Below are positions 1 to 8,006 of a stretch of DNA of 19,918 nucleotides, piece after piece. Source of the stretch: JACPFV01 sp035526825. Its GTDB lineage: Bacteria; Pseudomonadota; Gammaproteobacteria; Nevskiales; Nevskiaceae. Where the stretch lies: contig DATLBT010000014.1 in assembly GCA_035526825.1 (NCBI GenBank), forward strand, positions 1 to 19,918, written 5' to 3'. The position numbers and the translations under genes are program-made. Positions within the stretch are counted from its first letter, which is position 1; each line of letters begins with the position of its first letter. The notes beneath the pieces were generated by a model that saw only the letters and a list, made by a program, of their open reading frames with translations, searched no databases and was not told the origin of the DNA.

Positions 1-840
1 CGCGCCTTCGCCGCGGAATTCGAGGTACGCGCCGACGACCTTCTCCTTGCGCAGGAATTCGGTCAGCGCGAGCACGACGTCGGTCGCGGTGATGCCCGGC
101 GCGGGTCGGCCCGACAGCTCGACGCCGACGATGTCCGGCAGCCGCATCCACGAGGCGCGGCCGAGCATGACGTTCTCGGCCTCGAGGCCGCCGACGCCGA
201 TGGCGATCACGCCGAGCGCATCGACGTGCGGCGTGTGCGAGTCGGTGCCGACACAGGTGTCGGGAAACGCGACGCCGTCCTGCACGTAGATCACCGGCGA
301 CATCCGCTCCAAGTTGATCTGATGCATGATCCCGTTGCCCGGCGGGATCACGTCGACGTTCTTGAACGCTTTCTTGGTCCAGTCGATGAAGTGGAAGCGA
401 TCCTCGTTTCGGCGATCCTCCACGGCGCGGTTCTTGGCGAACGCGTCCTTGTCGAACCCGCCGTGCTCAACTGCGAGCGAGTGGTCGACGATCAGCTGCA
501 CCGGCACCACCGGATTCACCTTGGCCGGATCGCCGCCCATGTCGGCGATGGCGTCGCGCAGGCCGGCAAGGTCGACCAGCGCGGTCTGCCCGAGGATGTC
601 GTGGCACACGACGCGCGCCGGGAACCACGGGAAGTCGAGCTCGCGCTTGCGGCCGATCAACTGGCCGAGATACGCGGTGACCTTCGCGGGTTCGGCCTTG
701 CGGATGATGTTCTCCGCGTGGACTCGCGCCGTGTAGGGCAGCTTCGCCCATGCGCCGGGCTGTATCGCATCGACCGCTTCCCGCGCATCGAAGAAGTGGA
801 GCGTGGTCCCCGGCAACGGCTTGCGGTGTGCGGTGTTCAT
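1..840 (-). CDS. acnD: 2-methylcitrate dehydratase, Fe/S-dependent AcnD (N-terminal part, cut by window edge)
   Basis: Aconitase-superfamily enzyme acting in the 2-methylcitrate cycle of propionyl-CoA degradation, where AcnD with PrpF replaces PrpD. The visible 280 residues begin MNTAHRKPLPGT and contain FPWFPARVVCHDILGQ, an NPVVPVQLIVDHS stretch and GTDSHTPHVDALGVIAIGVGG. The SHTPHVDALG version separates AcnD from housekeeping AcnA/AcnB (SHTTMVNGLG in AcnA). The usual length is about 860 residues; the iron-sulfur cysteines lie beyond the edge. The ATG at 840 is preceded by TAGGACG, which gives an AGGA ribosome site and overlaps the end of etfA. The start is 4 bp after the etfA stop, so the two are almost certainly co-transcribed. 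prpB, prpC and prpF are not in the window. Family call is strong; which substrate it prefers here is inferred from similarity. Confidence 0.88.
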   Translation of the reverse strand, partial: MNTAHRKPLPGTTLHFFDAREAVDAIQPGAWAKLPYTARVHAENIIRKAEPAKVTAYLGQLIGRKRELDFPWFPARVVCHDILGQTALVDLAGLRDAIADMGGDPAKVNPVVPVQLIVDHSLAVEHGGFDKDAFAKNRAVEDRRNEDRFHFIDWTKKAFKNVDVIPPGNGIMHQINLERMSPVIYVQDGVAFPDTCVGTDSHTPHVDALGVIAIGVGGLEAENVMLGRASWMRLPDIVGVELSGRPAPGITATDVVLALTEFLRKEKVVGAYLEFRGEGA

Positions 841-844
841 CGTC

Positions 845-1783
845 CTACAGCTTCTGCGTCAGCTCCGGCAGGATCTGGAACAGGTCGCCGACCAGGCCGA
901 TGTCGGCCACCTCGAAAATCGGCGCTTCCGCATCCTTGTTGATCGCGACGATGGTGCGCGCATCCTTGATGCCGGCGAGGTGCTGGATCGCACCCGAGAT
1001 GCCGATGGCAACGTACAGCTCCGGCGCGATGATCTTGCCGGTCTGGCCCACCTGCATGTCGTTGGGCACGTAACCCGAGTCGACGGCGGCGCGCGACGCG
1101 CCGACGCCGGCGCCGAGCTTGTCGGCCAGCGCGTAGAGCAGCTTGAAGTTGTCCGAGCTGCCGAATGCGCGCCCGCCGGAGACGACGCGGCCGGCCGACT
1201 GCAGGTCGGGGCGCTCGCTCTTCTGCGCTTCGATGCTGACAAAGCGTGTGTGTGTAGGGAGCTTGGCCGAAGTGCTGACCTTCTCGATGGCGGCCGAGCC
1301 GCCGGCGGCGGCGGCCTGGAACGAGGCTTGGCGCACGGTGGCGACCACGGGCGATGCGCTGGTCTCGACGGTGACGACGGCGTTGCCGGCGTAGGTCGGC
1401 CGGTCGAACTTGTTCGGCGCGTGCACCAGCATGATGTCCGACACCTGCGGCACGCCGAGCAGCGCGGCGACGCGCGGCAGCAAATCCTTGCCGAAAGTGC
1501 TGCCGGCAGCGAGCACGTGGCTCGCGCCGCGCGACTTCGCCAGCTCGGCAATCTGCGGGGCCAGCACGGCGGCGAGTCCGTGGTCGTTGGCGGGATTGTC
1601 GACCTGAACCACGGTCTTGACGCCACCGAGCTTGGCGGCTTCAGCAGCGACGGACGAGCCGTCGGTGGCAAACACGGCGATTTCGATGTCGCCGCCAATC
1701 TTCTGGGCGCACGCAAGCGCCTTGGCGGTACCGGCGTTCAACTTGCCGCCGGAATGCTGCGCAACGATCAGGATCTTGCTCAT
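845..1783 (-). CDS. etfA: Electron transfer flavoprotein alpha subunit (EtfA/FixB)
   Basis: Large subunit of the cytosolic FAD/AMP heterodimer that accepts electrons from acyl-CoA and other dehydrogenases and passes them to ETF:quinone oxidoreductase. The 312-residue protein has the family length. The N-terminal half (MSKILIVAQHSGG onward) is the alpha domain. The C-terminal FAD domain starts near GRVVSGGRAFGS and carries the diagnostic GQTGKIIAPELYVAIGISG followed by AIQHLAG, then DAEAPIFEVADIGLVGDL near the end. Its ATG overlaps the etfB stop by 4 bp (ATGA), so translation is probably coupled. It is followed after 4 bp by acnD. Nothing suggests a bifurcating or nitrogen-fixation FixB, because fixC/fixX-type genes are absent and a classical ETF-QO lies upstream. 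Confidence 0.96.
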   Translation of the reverse strand: MSKILIVAQHSGGKLNAGTAKALACAQKIGGDIEIAVFATDGSSVAAEAAKLGGVKTVVQVDNPANDHGLAAVLAPQIAELAKSRGASHVLAAGSTFGKDLLPRVAALLGVPQVSDIMLVHAPNKFDRPTYAGNAVVTVETSASPVVATVRQASFQAAAAGGSAAIEKVSTSAKLPTHTRFVSIEAQKSERPDLQSAGRVVSGGRAFGSSDNFKLLYALADKLGAGVGASRAAVDSGYVPNDMQVGQTGKIIAPELYVAIGISGAIQHLAGIKDARTIVAINKDAEAPIFEVADIGLVGDLFQILPELTQKL

Positions 1784-2529
1784 GAGATGAGTCCTTTCTG
1801 CTTCAGGGCCGCAACGAGTTCATCAACCGTCTTCACCACCACGCCCTTGCCGCGCACCGGCGGATTCGTGGTTTTCAAATGCTTCACCGCCGGCGCCACC
1901 TCCACGCCGAGGTCGGCCAGCGAAACCGGCTCGATGGGTTTCTTCTTCGCCTTCATGATGTCCGGCAATTTCAGGTAGCGCGGCTCGTTCAGGCGCAGGT
2001 CGGTGGTGACCACCGCGGGCAGGTCGATCTCGAGCGTCTCGAGGCCGGCGTCAATTTCGCGCGTGACCTTGGCTTTGTTGCCGTCGACCTCGACTTTCGA
2101 GGCGAATGTCGCCTGCGCACAGTCGAGCAGTGCGGCGAGCATCTGGCCAGTCTGGCCGTTGTCGTCGTCGATGGCCTGCTTGCCGAGCAGCACCAGCAGC
2201 GGGCTTTCCTTCTTGACCACGGCAGCAAGCGCGCGCGCCGCGGTGAGCGGCTGCACCTCGCCCTCTTCCTTGACGTGCACGGCGCGGTCAGCGCCGAAGG
2301 CCAGCGCCGTGCGCAGCGTTTCCTCGCACTTCGCGCCGCCGATCGTCACGGCGATGATCTCGGTGATCTTGCCTTTCTCCTTCAGCCGCACCGCCTCTTC
2401 CATGGCGATCTCGTCGAAGGGGTTCATGGCGTGCTTCACGCCGTCGGTGACGACGCCGGAGCCATCGGGCTTGACCTGGATGCGGACGTTGAAGTCCACG
2501 ACTCGCTTGACGCTGACTAGGGCTTTCAT
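1780..2529 (-). CDS. etfB: Electron transfer flavoprotein beta subunit (EtfB/FixA)
   Basis: Small AMP-binding subunit of ETF, partner of the adjacent EtfA. At 249 residues it has the family size. The start MKALVSVKRVVDFNVRI, the segment MNPFDEIAMEEAVRLKEKG and the late LNEPRYLKLPDIMKAKKKPIE are typical. The last is the recognition loop with the conserved leucine that docks into partner dehydrogenases. The ATG at 2529 has a good ribosome site (AAGGAAC, about 7 nt upstream). A 48-bp gap containing a REP-like hairpin separates it from the ETF-QO gene, while the 3' end overlaps etfA by 4 bp. The order ETF-QO, etfB, etfA is common in Proteobacteria. Confidence 0.96.
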   Translation of the reverse strand: MKALVSVKRVVDFNVRIQVKPDGSGVVTDGVKHAMNPFDEIAMEEAVRLKEKGKITEIIAVTIGGAKCEETLRTALAFGADRAVHVKEEGEVQPLTAARALAAVVKKESPLLVLLGKQAIDDDNGQTGQMLAALLDCAQATFASKVEVDGNKAKVTREIDAGLETLEIDLPAVVTTDLRLNEPRYLKLPDIMKAKKKPIEPVSLADLGVEVAPAVKHLKTTNPPVRGKGVVVKTVDELVAALKQKGLIS

Positions 2530-2545
2530 TCGATTGTTCCTTGAA

Positions 2546-2574
2546 GAATCGCGGCCAGGGCCGCTCCCACAAAA
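2546..2574 (-). repeat. REP-like short hairpin between the ETF-QO gene and etfB
   Basis: On the minus strand the intercistronic DNA reads TTTTGTGGGAGCGGCC, then CT, then GGCCGCGATTC. The 6-bp perfect arms at 2551-2556 and 2559-2564 enclose a 2-nt loop. The GTGGGAG head followed by a GCGGCC/GGCCGC hairpin and GCGA resembles the REP (repetitive extragenic palindrome) class known from Pseudomonas and Xanthomonas. Such elements are often mobilised by RAYT transposases and can affect mRNA stability. Only one copy is visible in this window, so the assignment rests on pattern likeness. Confidence 0.6.
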
Positions 2575-2577
2575 TGG

Positions 2578-4233
2578 CTACATGTTCGCGTAATTGGGCC
2601 CGCCACCGCCTTCCGGCGCGACCCAGGTGATGTTCTGCGCCGGATCCTTGATGTCGCAGGTCTTGCAGTGCACACAGTTCTGCGCGTTGATCTGGAAGCG
2701 CGGTTTGTCGCCATCGCGAATGACTTCGTAGACACCCGCCGGGCAATAGCGTTGCGCCGGCTCGTCATACAGCGGCAGGTTTTTCTGGATCGGCACCGAC
2801 GGATCTTTCAGCTTGAGGTGGACCGGCTGGTCCTCCTCATGATTGGTGCTCGACAGGAACACGCTCGACAGCTTGTCGAACGAAAGCTTGCCGTCGGGCT
2901 TCGGGTACTCGATGCGAACCGACTCGGCCGCCGGCGCCAGCGAGGCGTGATCCGGTTTCATGTCGTGCATCGTCCAGGGCACGCGGCCACCGAAAATGTT
3001 CTGCTCGACCCAGTTGATGCCACCGCCCACGATGGCCCCGAACTTGTGCAACCAGGTGCCGAAATTGCGGCTCTGGTGCAGTTCCGCGTACAGCCAGCTC
3101 GCGCGGAATTTCTCGGTGTAGTTGTCGAGGACGTCGGCGCCGGTGCCGCCGGCCAGCAATTTCTCCGCCACGGCCTCGGCGGCGAGCATGCCGCTCTTCA
3201 TCGCCGTGTGGCTGCCCTTGATCTTGGCGAAATTCAGCGTGCCGGCATCGCAGCCGATCAGCGCGCCGCCCGGGAACACCATCTTGGGCAGCGAGTTGAG
3301 GCCGCCCTTGGTGATGGCGCGCGCACCGTAAGCCAGGCGCTTGCCACCCTCGAGGTACTGCTTGATGACCGGGTGGTGCTTGAAGCGCTGGAACTCATCG
3401 AACGGCGACAGGTACGGATTTTTGTAGGACAGATCCACGATCAACCCGACGGCGACCTGGTTGTCCTCGAAGTGATAGAGGAACGAGCCGCCGGGATTGG
3501 CGGTGTCGAGCGGCCAGCCGGCGCTGTGAACGACCAGCCCTGGCCGGTGGCGGCCTGGTTCTACCTGCCAGACTTCCTTGAGGCCGATGCCGTAGTGCTG
3601 TGGATCGGCGTCCTTCGCCAGCCCATGGTGCTCCATGAGTTTTTTGCCGATGTGGCCGCGGCAACCTTCCGCGAACAGCGTGTACTTGCCGCGCAATTCC
3701 ATGCCCGGAGTGAAGCCTTCCTTGTGCTCACCGCTGCGCGACACGCCGGCGTCGCTGAGCACGACGCCACGGACCACGCCGTTCTCGTCGAGGATTGCGT
3801 CCTGCGCGGCAAAACCGGGATAAACCTCGACGCCCAGGCCTTCCGCCTGTTGGCCGAGCCAGCGCACCAGCTTGCCCAGCGAGATGATGTAGTTGCCCTC
3901 GTTGTGCATCGGCCTGGGCACGAACAAGCCCGGCATCTTCACGGCGCGAGTGGCGCCGAGCATGAAGTAGACGTCGTCGCCGGTGACCGGCGTCAGCAGC
4001 GGCGCGCCCTTTTCCTTCCAGTCGGGGAACAGTTCATTCAGCGCGCGTGGCTCGAACGCAGCGCCGGAAAGGATGTGGGCCCCGACTTCAGAGCCCTTCT
4101 CGAGCACGCACACCGAGATTTCCTTGCCGGCCGTGGCCGCCAGCTGCTTGAGCCGGCACGCCGCAGCGAGGCCGGCAGGGCCGGCTCCGACGATGACGAC
4201 GTCGTACTCCATCACATCGCGTTGAACGGACAC
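2578..4233 (-). CDS. Electron transfer flavoprotein:ubiquinone oxidoreductase (ETF-QO)
   Basis: Membrane-associated FAD and 4Fe-4S enzyme that oxidises reduced ETF and reduces ubiquinone. The 551 residues match the family. The N-terminal dinucleotide-binding motif is at residues 12-24 (VVIVGAGPAGLAA). The C-terminal ferredoxin-like domain has the four cluster ligands visible as Cys497 (CPAGVYEV) and Cys520, Cys523 and Cys526 (CVHCKTCDIKDP), ending GGGGPNYANM. I kept the GTG start at 4233 because AAAGG stands 5 nt upstream; an ATG at 4212 (MEYDVVIVG) is the alternative. It begins 8 bp after the AtuA-family gene and precedes etfB and etfA, so all the ETF respiratory components are encoded together. 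Confidence 0.95.
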   Translation of the reverse strand: MSVQRDVMEYDVVIVGAGPAGLAAACRLKQLAATAGKEISVCVLEKGSEVGAHILSGAAFEPRALNELFPDWKEKGAPLLTPVTGDDVYFMLGATRAVKMPGLFVPRPMHNEGNYIISLGKLVRWLGQQAEGLGVEVYPGFAAQDAILDENGVVRGVVLSDAGVSRSGEHKEGFTPGMELRGKYTLFAEGCRGHIGKKLMEHHGLAKDADPQHYGIGLKEVWQVEPGRHRPGLVVHSAGWPLDTANPGGSFLYHFEDNQVAVGLIVDLSYKNPYLSPFDEFQRFKHHPVIKQYLEGGKRLAYGARAITKGGLNSLPKMVFPGGALIGCDAGTLNFAKIKGSHTAMKSGMLAAEAVAEKLLAGGTGADVLDNYTEKFRASWLYAELHQSRNFGTWLHKFGAIVGGGINWVEQNIFGGRVPWTMHDMKPDHASLAPAAESVRIEYPKPDGKLSFDKLSSVFLSSTNHEEDQPVHLKLKDPSVPIQKNLPLYDEPAQRYCPAGVYEVIRDGDKPRFQINAQNCVHCKTCDIKDPAQNITWVAPEGGGGPNYANM

Positions 4234-4241
4234 TTGTGCCT

Positions 4242-6050
4242 TTAAAGTGAGGATGCGAGCTGGGCCGGTATTGTAATCGGGAAGTCCAGCAACATCTGAC
4301 CGAACGCCTTGCCCTGCGGGTCAGAGCGCAGCGAGCAGGCGCCACCGCCGCCGAGCGCGTTGTAGAGCATGAAGTTGAAGCTCATCGAGCCGGGCAACTC
4401 CCACCGCTCGACCCGCCCCGGATCGCCTTGCTGGAACACGTGCTGGAAGTAACGGCGCACCGCCTTGGCCGTGAGCACCTCGCGCAGGTACGGCACGTAC
4501 AACCGTTGGCGCGCGATGACACCGATGTTGGAATGATCGCCCTTGTCGCCCGAGCGGCACAGCGCGATCCGGCTCAGCGCCACCTGAATGACCGTGCCTT
4601 CCAGGAAGGCCGGCGGGCCTTCGACCGGGAGTGCTTCAGCTGGCGGCGCGACGAAGCCGCCCTCGGTCGGCACCGAGATCGGCACGGTCTGGTCGCCGAT
4701 GACGATCTCGATCCGCACGTCGGTCTTGGGGATCAGCGTCGAGAACAGCCGCGGAATCATGTTCGGCTCGGGCCGGCCGCCGCCGAAGTAGCCGGTGAAC
4801 GCCGGCGCCATCGCCGTGGCGGCCTGCGCAATCTCGCGCGAGAACAGCTTCACCGCCTTGGGATTGGGATGATGCACGGCGAGCTTCACCGCCACTTCGC
4901 GGGTCTTGCTGGCACCCTCGCGGGCGTGCGGGCCGTAGGTTTCTTCCGCGCCGATGCAGTGGATGTCGACGCCGGTGAAGTCACCGAGGTTCTGCTCGAG
5001 CAGCTGGCGGCGCACCTTCTCGATCACGGCGTTGGCGGACGCACGGCCTTTCTTTGCCGCATCGACGCCGCCGATCATGAACATCGCCGCGCAGCGCATG
5101 CCGGACGGATAGGTCGCGCTGGCCTTGTAGTGCGCCGTTGGCGGCTTGCCGATCGCGCCGGTCACGCGCACCCGGTCCTTGCCGACCTGCTCGAGCTTCA
5201 CCTGGGTGAAGTCGACGACGACGTCGGGAAGGAGGTAGGCGCGCGGATCGCCGATCTCGTAAAGCATCTGCTCGAGCACGGTGTGCACCGACACCAGGCC
5301 GCCGGTGCCTTCCGGCTTGGTCACCACGAAGCTGCCGTCGGCCTCGCACTCGGCGATCGGGAAGCCCATGTCGGCGTAGCCGGACTTGACCAGCTCCCAG
5401 TCGGTGAAGTTGCCGCCGGTGGCCTGTGTGCCGCACTCGAGGATGTGGCCGCACACCGAGCCGGCCGCAAGCAGGTCGTGGTCGTCCTCGGACCAGTTGA
5501 ACTCGTGCATCAGCGGGCCGAGCACGACCGCCGAGTCGACGCAGCGCCCGGTGATGACGATGTCGGCGCCGGCGTGCAGGGCCTTGGCGATGGGGATCGC
5601 ACCGAGGTAGGCGTTCATCGAGACGATGGTCTTGGGCAGCGGCTCGCCGGTCTCCCATTCCTTGAGCTGCTCGAATTCCTTGCGGCGCGGCAGCAGGTCG
5701 TCACCCAGCACCACGGCGACCTTGAATCGCGTGCCGGCCTTCGCGGCCGCAGCCTCGATCGCGCGCTTGCACGCGAGCGGATTCACGCCGCCGGCGTTGG
5801 CGACGACCTTGATGTTCTTCGCCTTCAGCTCCGGCATCAGCGGCGCCATGACGTGCTCGACGAAGTCGTTGGCGTAGCCGCCCTCGGCCGGGTCCTTCAT
5901 GCGCTTGGCGGCCATGATCGACATGGTGATCTCGGCCAGGTAGTCGAACACCAGGTAGTCGATTTTGCCCTTGCGCACCAGTTGTGCGGCCGCGGTGTTG
6001 GTATCGCCCCAGAACGCTGAGGCGCAGCCGATGCGGATTTTCTTGGTCAT
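4242..6050 (-). CDS. AtuA family (DUF1446) protein, acyclic-terpene-utilisation-like
   Basis: A 602-residue cytosolic protein of the AtuA/DUF1446 family. The N-terminal roughly 450 residues carry the conserved opening IRIGCASAFWGDT, DYLVFDYLAEITMSIM, VVANAGGVNPLAC and ADIVITGRCVDSAVVLGPLMHEF. The last 110 residues form the AtuA-like small domain (ALCRSGDKGDHSNIGVIARQ, then ELPGSMSFNFMLYNALGGGG and DPQGKAFGQMLLDFP). The family is named after citronellol/geraniol degradation genes of Pseudomonas, but the biochemical role of AtuA itself is not well defined, and the family also accompanies acyl-CoA metabolism genes. The other atu genes (carboxylase subunits, dehydrogenases) are absent here. AGGGA stands 7 nt before the ATG. 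It lies between pgpA (10 bp gap) and ETF-QO (8 bp gap), pointing to a role in a CoA-thioester oxidation pathway feeding ETF; that role is an inference. Confidence 0.85.
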   Translation of the reverse strand: MTKKIRIGCASAFWGDTNTAAAQLVRKGKIDYLVFDYLAEITMSIMAAKRMKDPAEGGYANDFVEHVMAPLMPELKAKNIKVVANAGGVNPLACKRAIEAAAAKAGTRFKVAVVLGDDLLPRRKEFEQLKEWETGEPLPKTIVSMNAYLGAIPIAKALHAGADIVITGRCVDSAVVLGPLMHEFNWSEDDHDLLAAGSVCGHILECGTQATGGNFTDWELVKSGYADMGFPIAECEADGSFVVTKPEGTGGLVSVHTVLEQMLYEIGDPRAYLLPDVVVDFTQVKLEQVGKDRVRVTGAIGKPPTAHYKASATYPSGMRCAAMFMIGGVDAAKKGRASANAVIEKVRRQLLEQNLGDFTGVDIHCIGAEETYGPHAREGASKTREVAVKLAVHHPNPKAVKLFSREIAQAATAMAPAFTGYFGGGRPEPNMIPRLFSTLIPKTDVRIEIVIGDQTVPISVPTEGGFVAPPAEALPVEGPPAFLEGTVIQVALSRIALCRSGDKGDHSNIGVIARQRLYVPYLREVLTAKAVRRYFQHVFQQGDPGRVERWELPGSMSFNFMLYNALGGGGACSLRSDPQGKAFGQMLLDFPITIPAQLASSL

Positions 6051-6060
6051 CCGGATTTCC

Positions 6061-6594
6061 CTAAATCAGCAGAGCAAAAAGCCAGACCAGCGCCGCACCA
6101 TAAAGGCCGGCCACGAGGTCGTCCAGCATGATGCCGAAGCCGCCGTGCACTCGTGCGTCGAGCTGGCTGATGGGCCACGGCTTGGCGATGTCGAAGAAAC
6201 GAAACACGCCGAACGCCACCAGCAGCAGCACAGCCGCCTCGGGCCGTCCGCTCATGAGGCCCAAGCCCGGGATCAGCGGCGCCGCCGTGACGAGGAAACC
6301 GACGATCTCGTCGAACACGATGCCGCTGTGGTCGGGCACGCCCAGCAGCTTCGCGCTGCGGCCGCAGATCCACACGCCGAAGGCAAACAGCGCCGCCACC
6401 GCGATGACGTAGAGCACCGGCGGCAAGCCGTGCAGCACCAGCCAGAACGGCAGGCCCCACACCGTGCCGACGGTGCCAGGCGCCTTGCGCGACAGGCCGG
6501 CGCCGGCGCCGAAGGCGATGAAGTGCGCGGGCGTCGTGTAGATCAGCCGCGCCGGCGGGCGCGGAGCGCGGTCCTGCGGGCGCCCGAGGTCCAA
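6061..6594 (-). CDS. pgpA: Phosphatidylglycerophosphatase A
   Basis: Inner-membrane phosphatase that converts phosphatidylglycerol phosphate to phosphatidylglycerol. The motifs APGTVGTVWGLP, GIVFDEIVGFLV (conserved Asp-Glu) and HGGFGIMLDDLVAGLYGA are those of PgpA. Three to four hydrophobic segments span roughly residues 50-70, 90-125 and 155-177. The 177-residue length is slightly over the E. coli enzyme. The only start that gives a complete N-terminus in this frame is a TTG at 6594, 7 bp after the thiL stop. No convincing ribosome site precedes it, so translation is probably coupled to thiL. thiL-pgpA adjacency is conserved in many Gammaproteobacteria. Confidence 0.92.
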   Translation of the reverse strand: MDLGRPQDRAPRPPARLIYTTPAHFIAFGAGAGLSRKAPGTVGTVWGLPFWLVLHGLPPVLYVIAVAALFAFGVWICGRSAKLLGVPDHSGIVFDEIVGFLVTAAPLIPGLGLMSGRPEAAVLLLVAFGVFRFFDIAKPWPISQLDARVHGGFGIMLDDLVAGLYGAALVWLFALLI

Positions 6595-6601
6595 AAGCGG
6601 A

Positions 6602-7564
6602 TCACGCGAAGTGGCGGTAGCCGAACGGATCGAGCGCGAGCTTCTTGCCCTTGGCGTCGAGCATGGTCAGCGCCTTGCCCTTCACCACTCGCCCGACTTC
6701 GGTCAGCGGCACGTCGAGCTTCGCGCGCAGCTTGGCGACGTTGGCCGGCGGCAGGCAGATGCACAGTTCGTAGTCGTCGCCGCCGGCAACCTGCAGTTCG
6801 GCGCGCACTTCCGGCTCGGACAGCGTTTTGAACGCCGGAGACATCGGCAAGGACGCCATGCGCAGCTCGGCGCCGACGCCACTGGCAGACAGGATGTGCG
6901 ACAGGTCGCCGGCGAGGCCGTCGGACAGGTCGATGGCCGCGTGCGCCAGCCCGCGCAACGATGCGCCCACTGCGACGCGCGGCACTGGACGGTGGAGGCG
7001 GCTGCGCAGGTGTTCGAGGTCGGCCGAGTGCGATTCGCCCTTGCCACCGGTATCGCCAAGGAGGCGCAGGCCCAGCGCAGCGTCGCCCAGCGTGCCGGTG
7101 ACGCAAACCGCATCACCGACTTTCGCGCCCGAGCGGCGAATCGCCTTGCCCGCGGGCACGGTGCCCATCGCGGTGATCGTGATCGACAGCGCGCCTTGCG
7201 AGGTATCGCCGCCGACCAGCGCCACCCCCGCCTCGCGCGCCATCGCGCCGAGGCCGGAGGCAAAGCCGGACAGCCACTCGGGATCGGGCATGCGCAACGT
7301 GAGCGCCAGCGTGAACCAGCGCGGCTCGGCGCCCATCGCGGCGAGGTCGGACAGGTTCACGGCGAGCGCCTTCCAGCCCACCGCCTGCGGGTCGGTGTCC
7401 TCCGGAAAATGTCGGCCGGCGATCAGCGTGTCAGTGGTGACCACGACTTCGTGGCCGCGCGGCGGCGCGAGCAACGCCGCGTCGTCGCCGATGCCGAGCT
7501 TGACGTCCGCGCGCGGCGCCGTGAGCTCGGCGAAGTAACGCTTGATCAGCTCGAACTCATCCAT
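6602..7564 (-). CDS. thiL: Thiamine-monophosphate kinase
   Basis: ATP-dependent kinase making thiamine diphosphate from thiamine monophosphate, the last step of cofactor synthesis. The 320 residues show GIGDDAALL (residues 25-33), TTDTLIAGRHFP, the KALAVNLSDLAAMGAEP segment, IDLSDGLAGDLSHI (metal-binding Asp residues) and GGDDYELCICLPP. The ATG overlaps the 3' end of nusB by 8 bp, giving translational coupling. The nusB-thiL-pgpA order is typical. Confidence 0.96.
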   Translation of the reverse strand: MDEFELIKRYFAELTAPRADVKLGIGDDAALLAPPRGHEVVVTTDTLIAGRHFPEDTDPQAVGWKALAVNLSDLAAMGAEPRWFTLALTLRMPDPEWLSGFASGLGAMAREAGVALVGGDTSQGALSITITAMGTVPAGKAIRRSGAKVGDAVCVTGTLGDAALGLRLLGDTGGKGESHSADLEHLRSRLHRPVPRVAVGASLRGLAHAAIDLSDGLAGDLSHILSASGVGAELRMASLPMSPAFKTLSEPEVRAELQVAGGDDYELCICLPPANVAKLRAKLDVPLTEVGRVVKGKALTMLDAKGKKLALDPFGYRHFA

Positions 7565-8006
7565 GGGTCGCCACCTCCACCGCCCTGACGGTGCGCGCGA
7601 CCTTGTCGAGTACGCCGTTGATGTACTTGTAGGAGTCTTCCGCGCCGAACATCTTGGCGAGGTTCACCGACTCGTTGACCACGACCTTCCACGGCACGTC
7701 CGGGCAGAACATCAGTTCGTAGGAGCCCAGCATCAGCACCGCGCGCTCGACCGGGTCGATCTGCTCGAGGCTGCGGTCCAGGTATTCGGCGAAGGTGTCG
7801 GTGATCATGCCGCTCTCGCGCACGCAGCCGTGCATCAGCGCCTTGAAGTAGTCGACGTCGGCGCGGCCAAGGCTGTCCTCGTCGCGGAACTGCTGCAGCA
7901 TGCGCTCGGGCGGCGTCTCGTTGACCAGCCACTGATACAGGGCTTGTACCGTGATGCGGCGTGCCATGCCGCGCCGGCTCGAGGGAACCTGGGCCTCGCC
8001 GGTCAT
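7557..8006 (-). CDS. nusB: Transcription antitermination factor NusB
   Basis: RNA-binding antitermination factor that, with NusE (ribosomal protein S10), binds boxA of rRNA leaders. The recognisable core is RRITVQALYQWLVNET, then DYFKALMHGC, DPVERAVLMLGSYEL and PWKVVVNESVNLAKMFG. The frame is open further upstream into ribH, but I chose the ATG at 8006, which overlaps the ribH stop as ATGA and gives 149 residues, near the usual 135-160. A second in-frame ATG about 13 codons in is an alternative. Placement right after ribH is the classical ribH-nusB arrangement. Confidence 0.95.
   Translation of the reverse strand: MTGEAQVPSSRRGMARRITVQALYQWLVNETPPERMLQQFRDEDSLGRADVDYFKALMHGCVRESGMITDTFAEYLDRSLEQIDPVERAVLMLGSYELMFCPDVPWKVVVNESVNLAKMFGAEDSYKYINGVLDKVARTVRAVEVATHG

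Noticed and set aside
2668..4245. Long open frame on the plus strand opposite the ETF-QO gene
   Set aside because: It is a high-GC antisense shadow with Arg/Ala/His-rich low-complexity translation and no family motif, while the opposite strand encodes a full ETF-QO.
4265..4270. TACAAT-like box near the 3' end of the AtuA-family gene
   Set aside because: It lies inside coding sequence, has no -35 partner, and the downstream ETF-QO gene is only 8 bp from the preceding stop, which fits an operon.
4428..6020. 530-codon open frame on the plus strand opposite the AtuA-family gene
   Set aside because: Antisense shadow; the translation has biased composition and no domain, while the minus strand has conserved motifs throughout.
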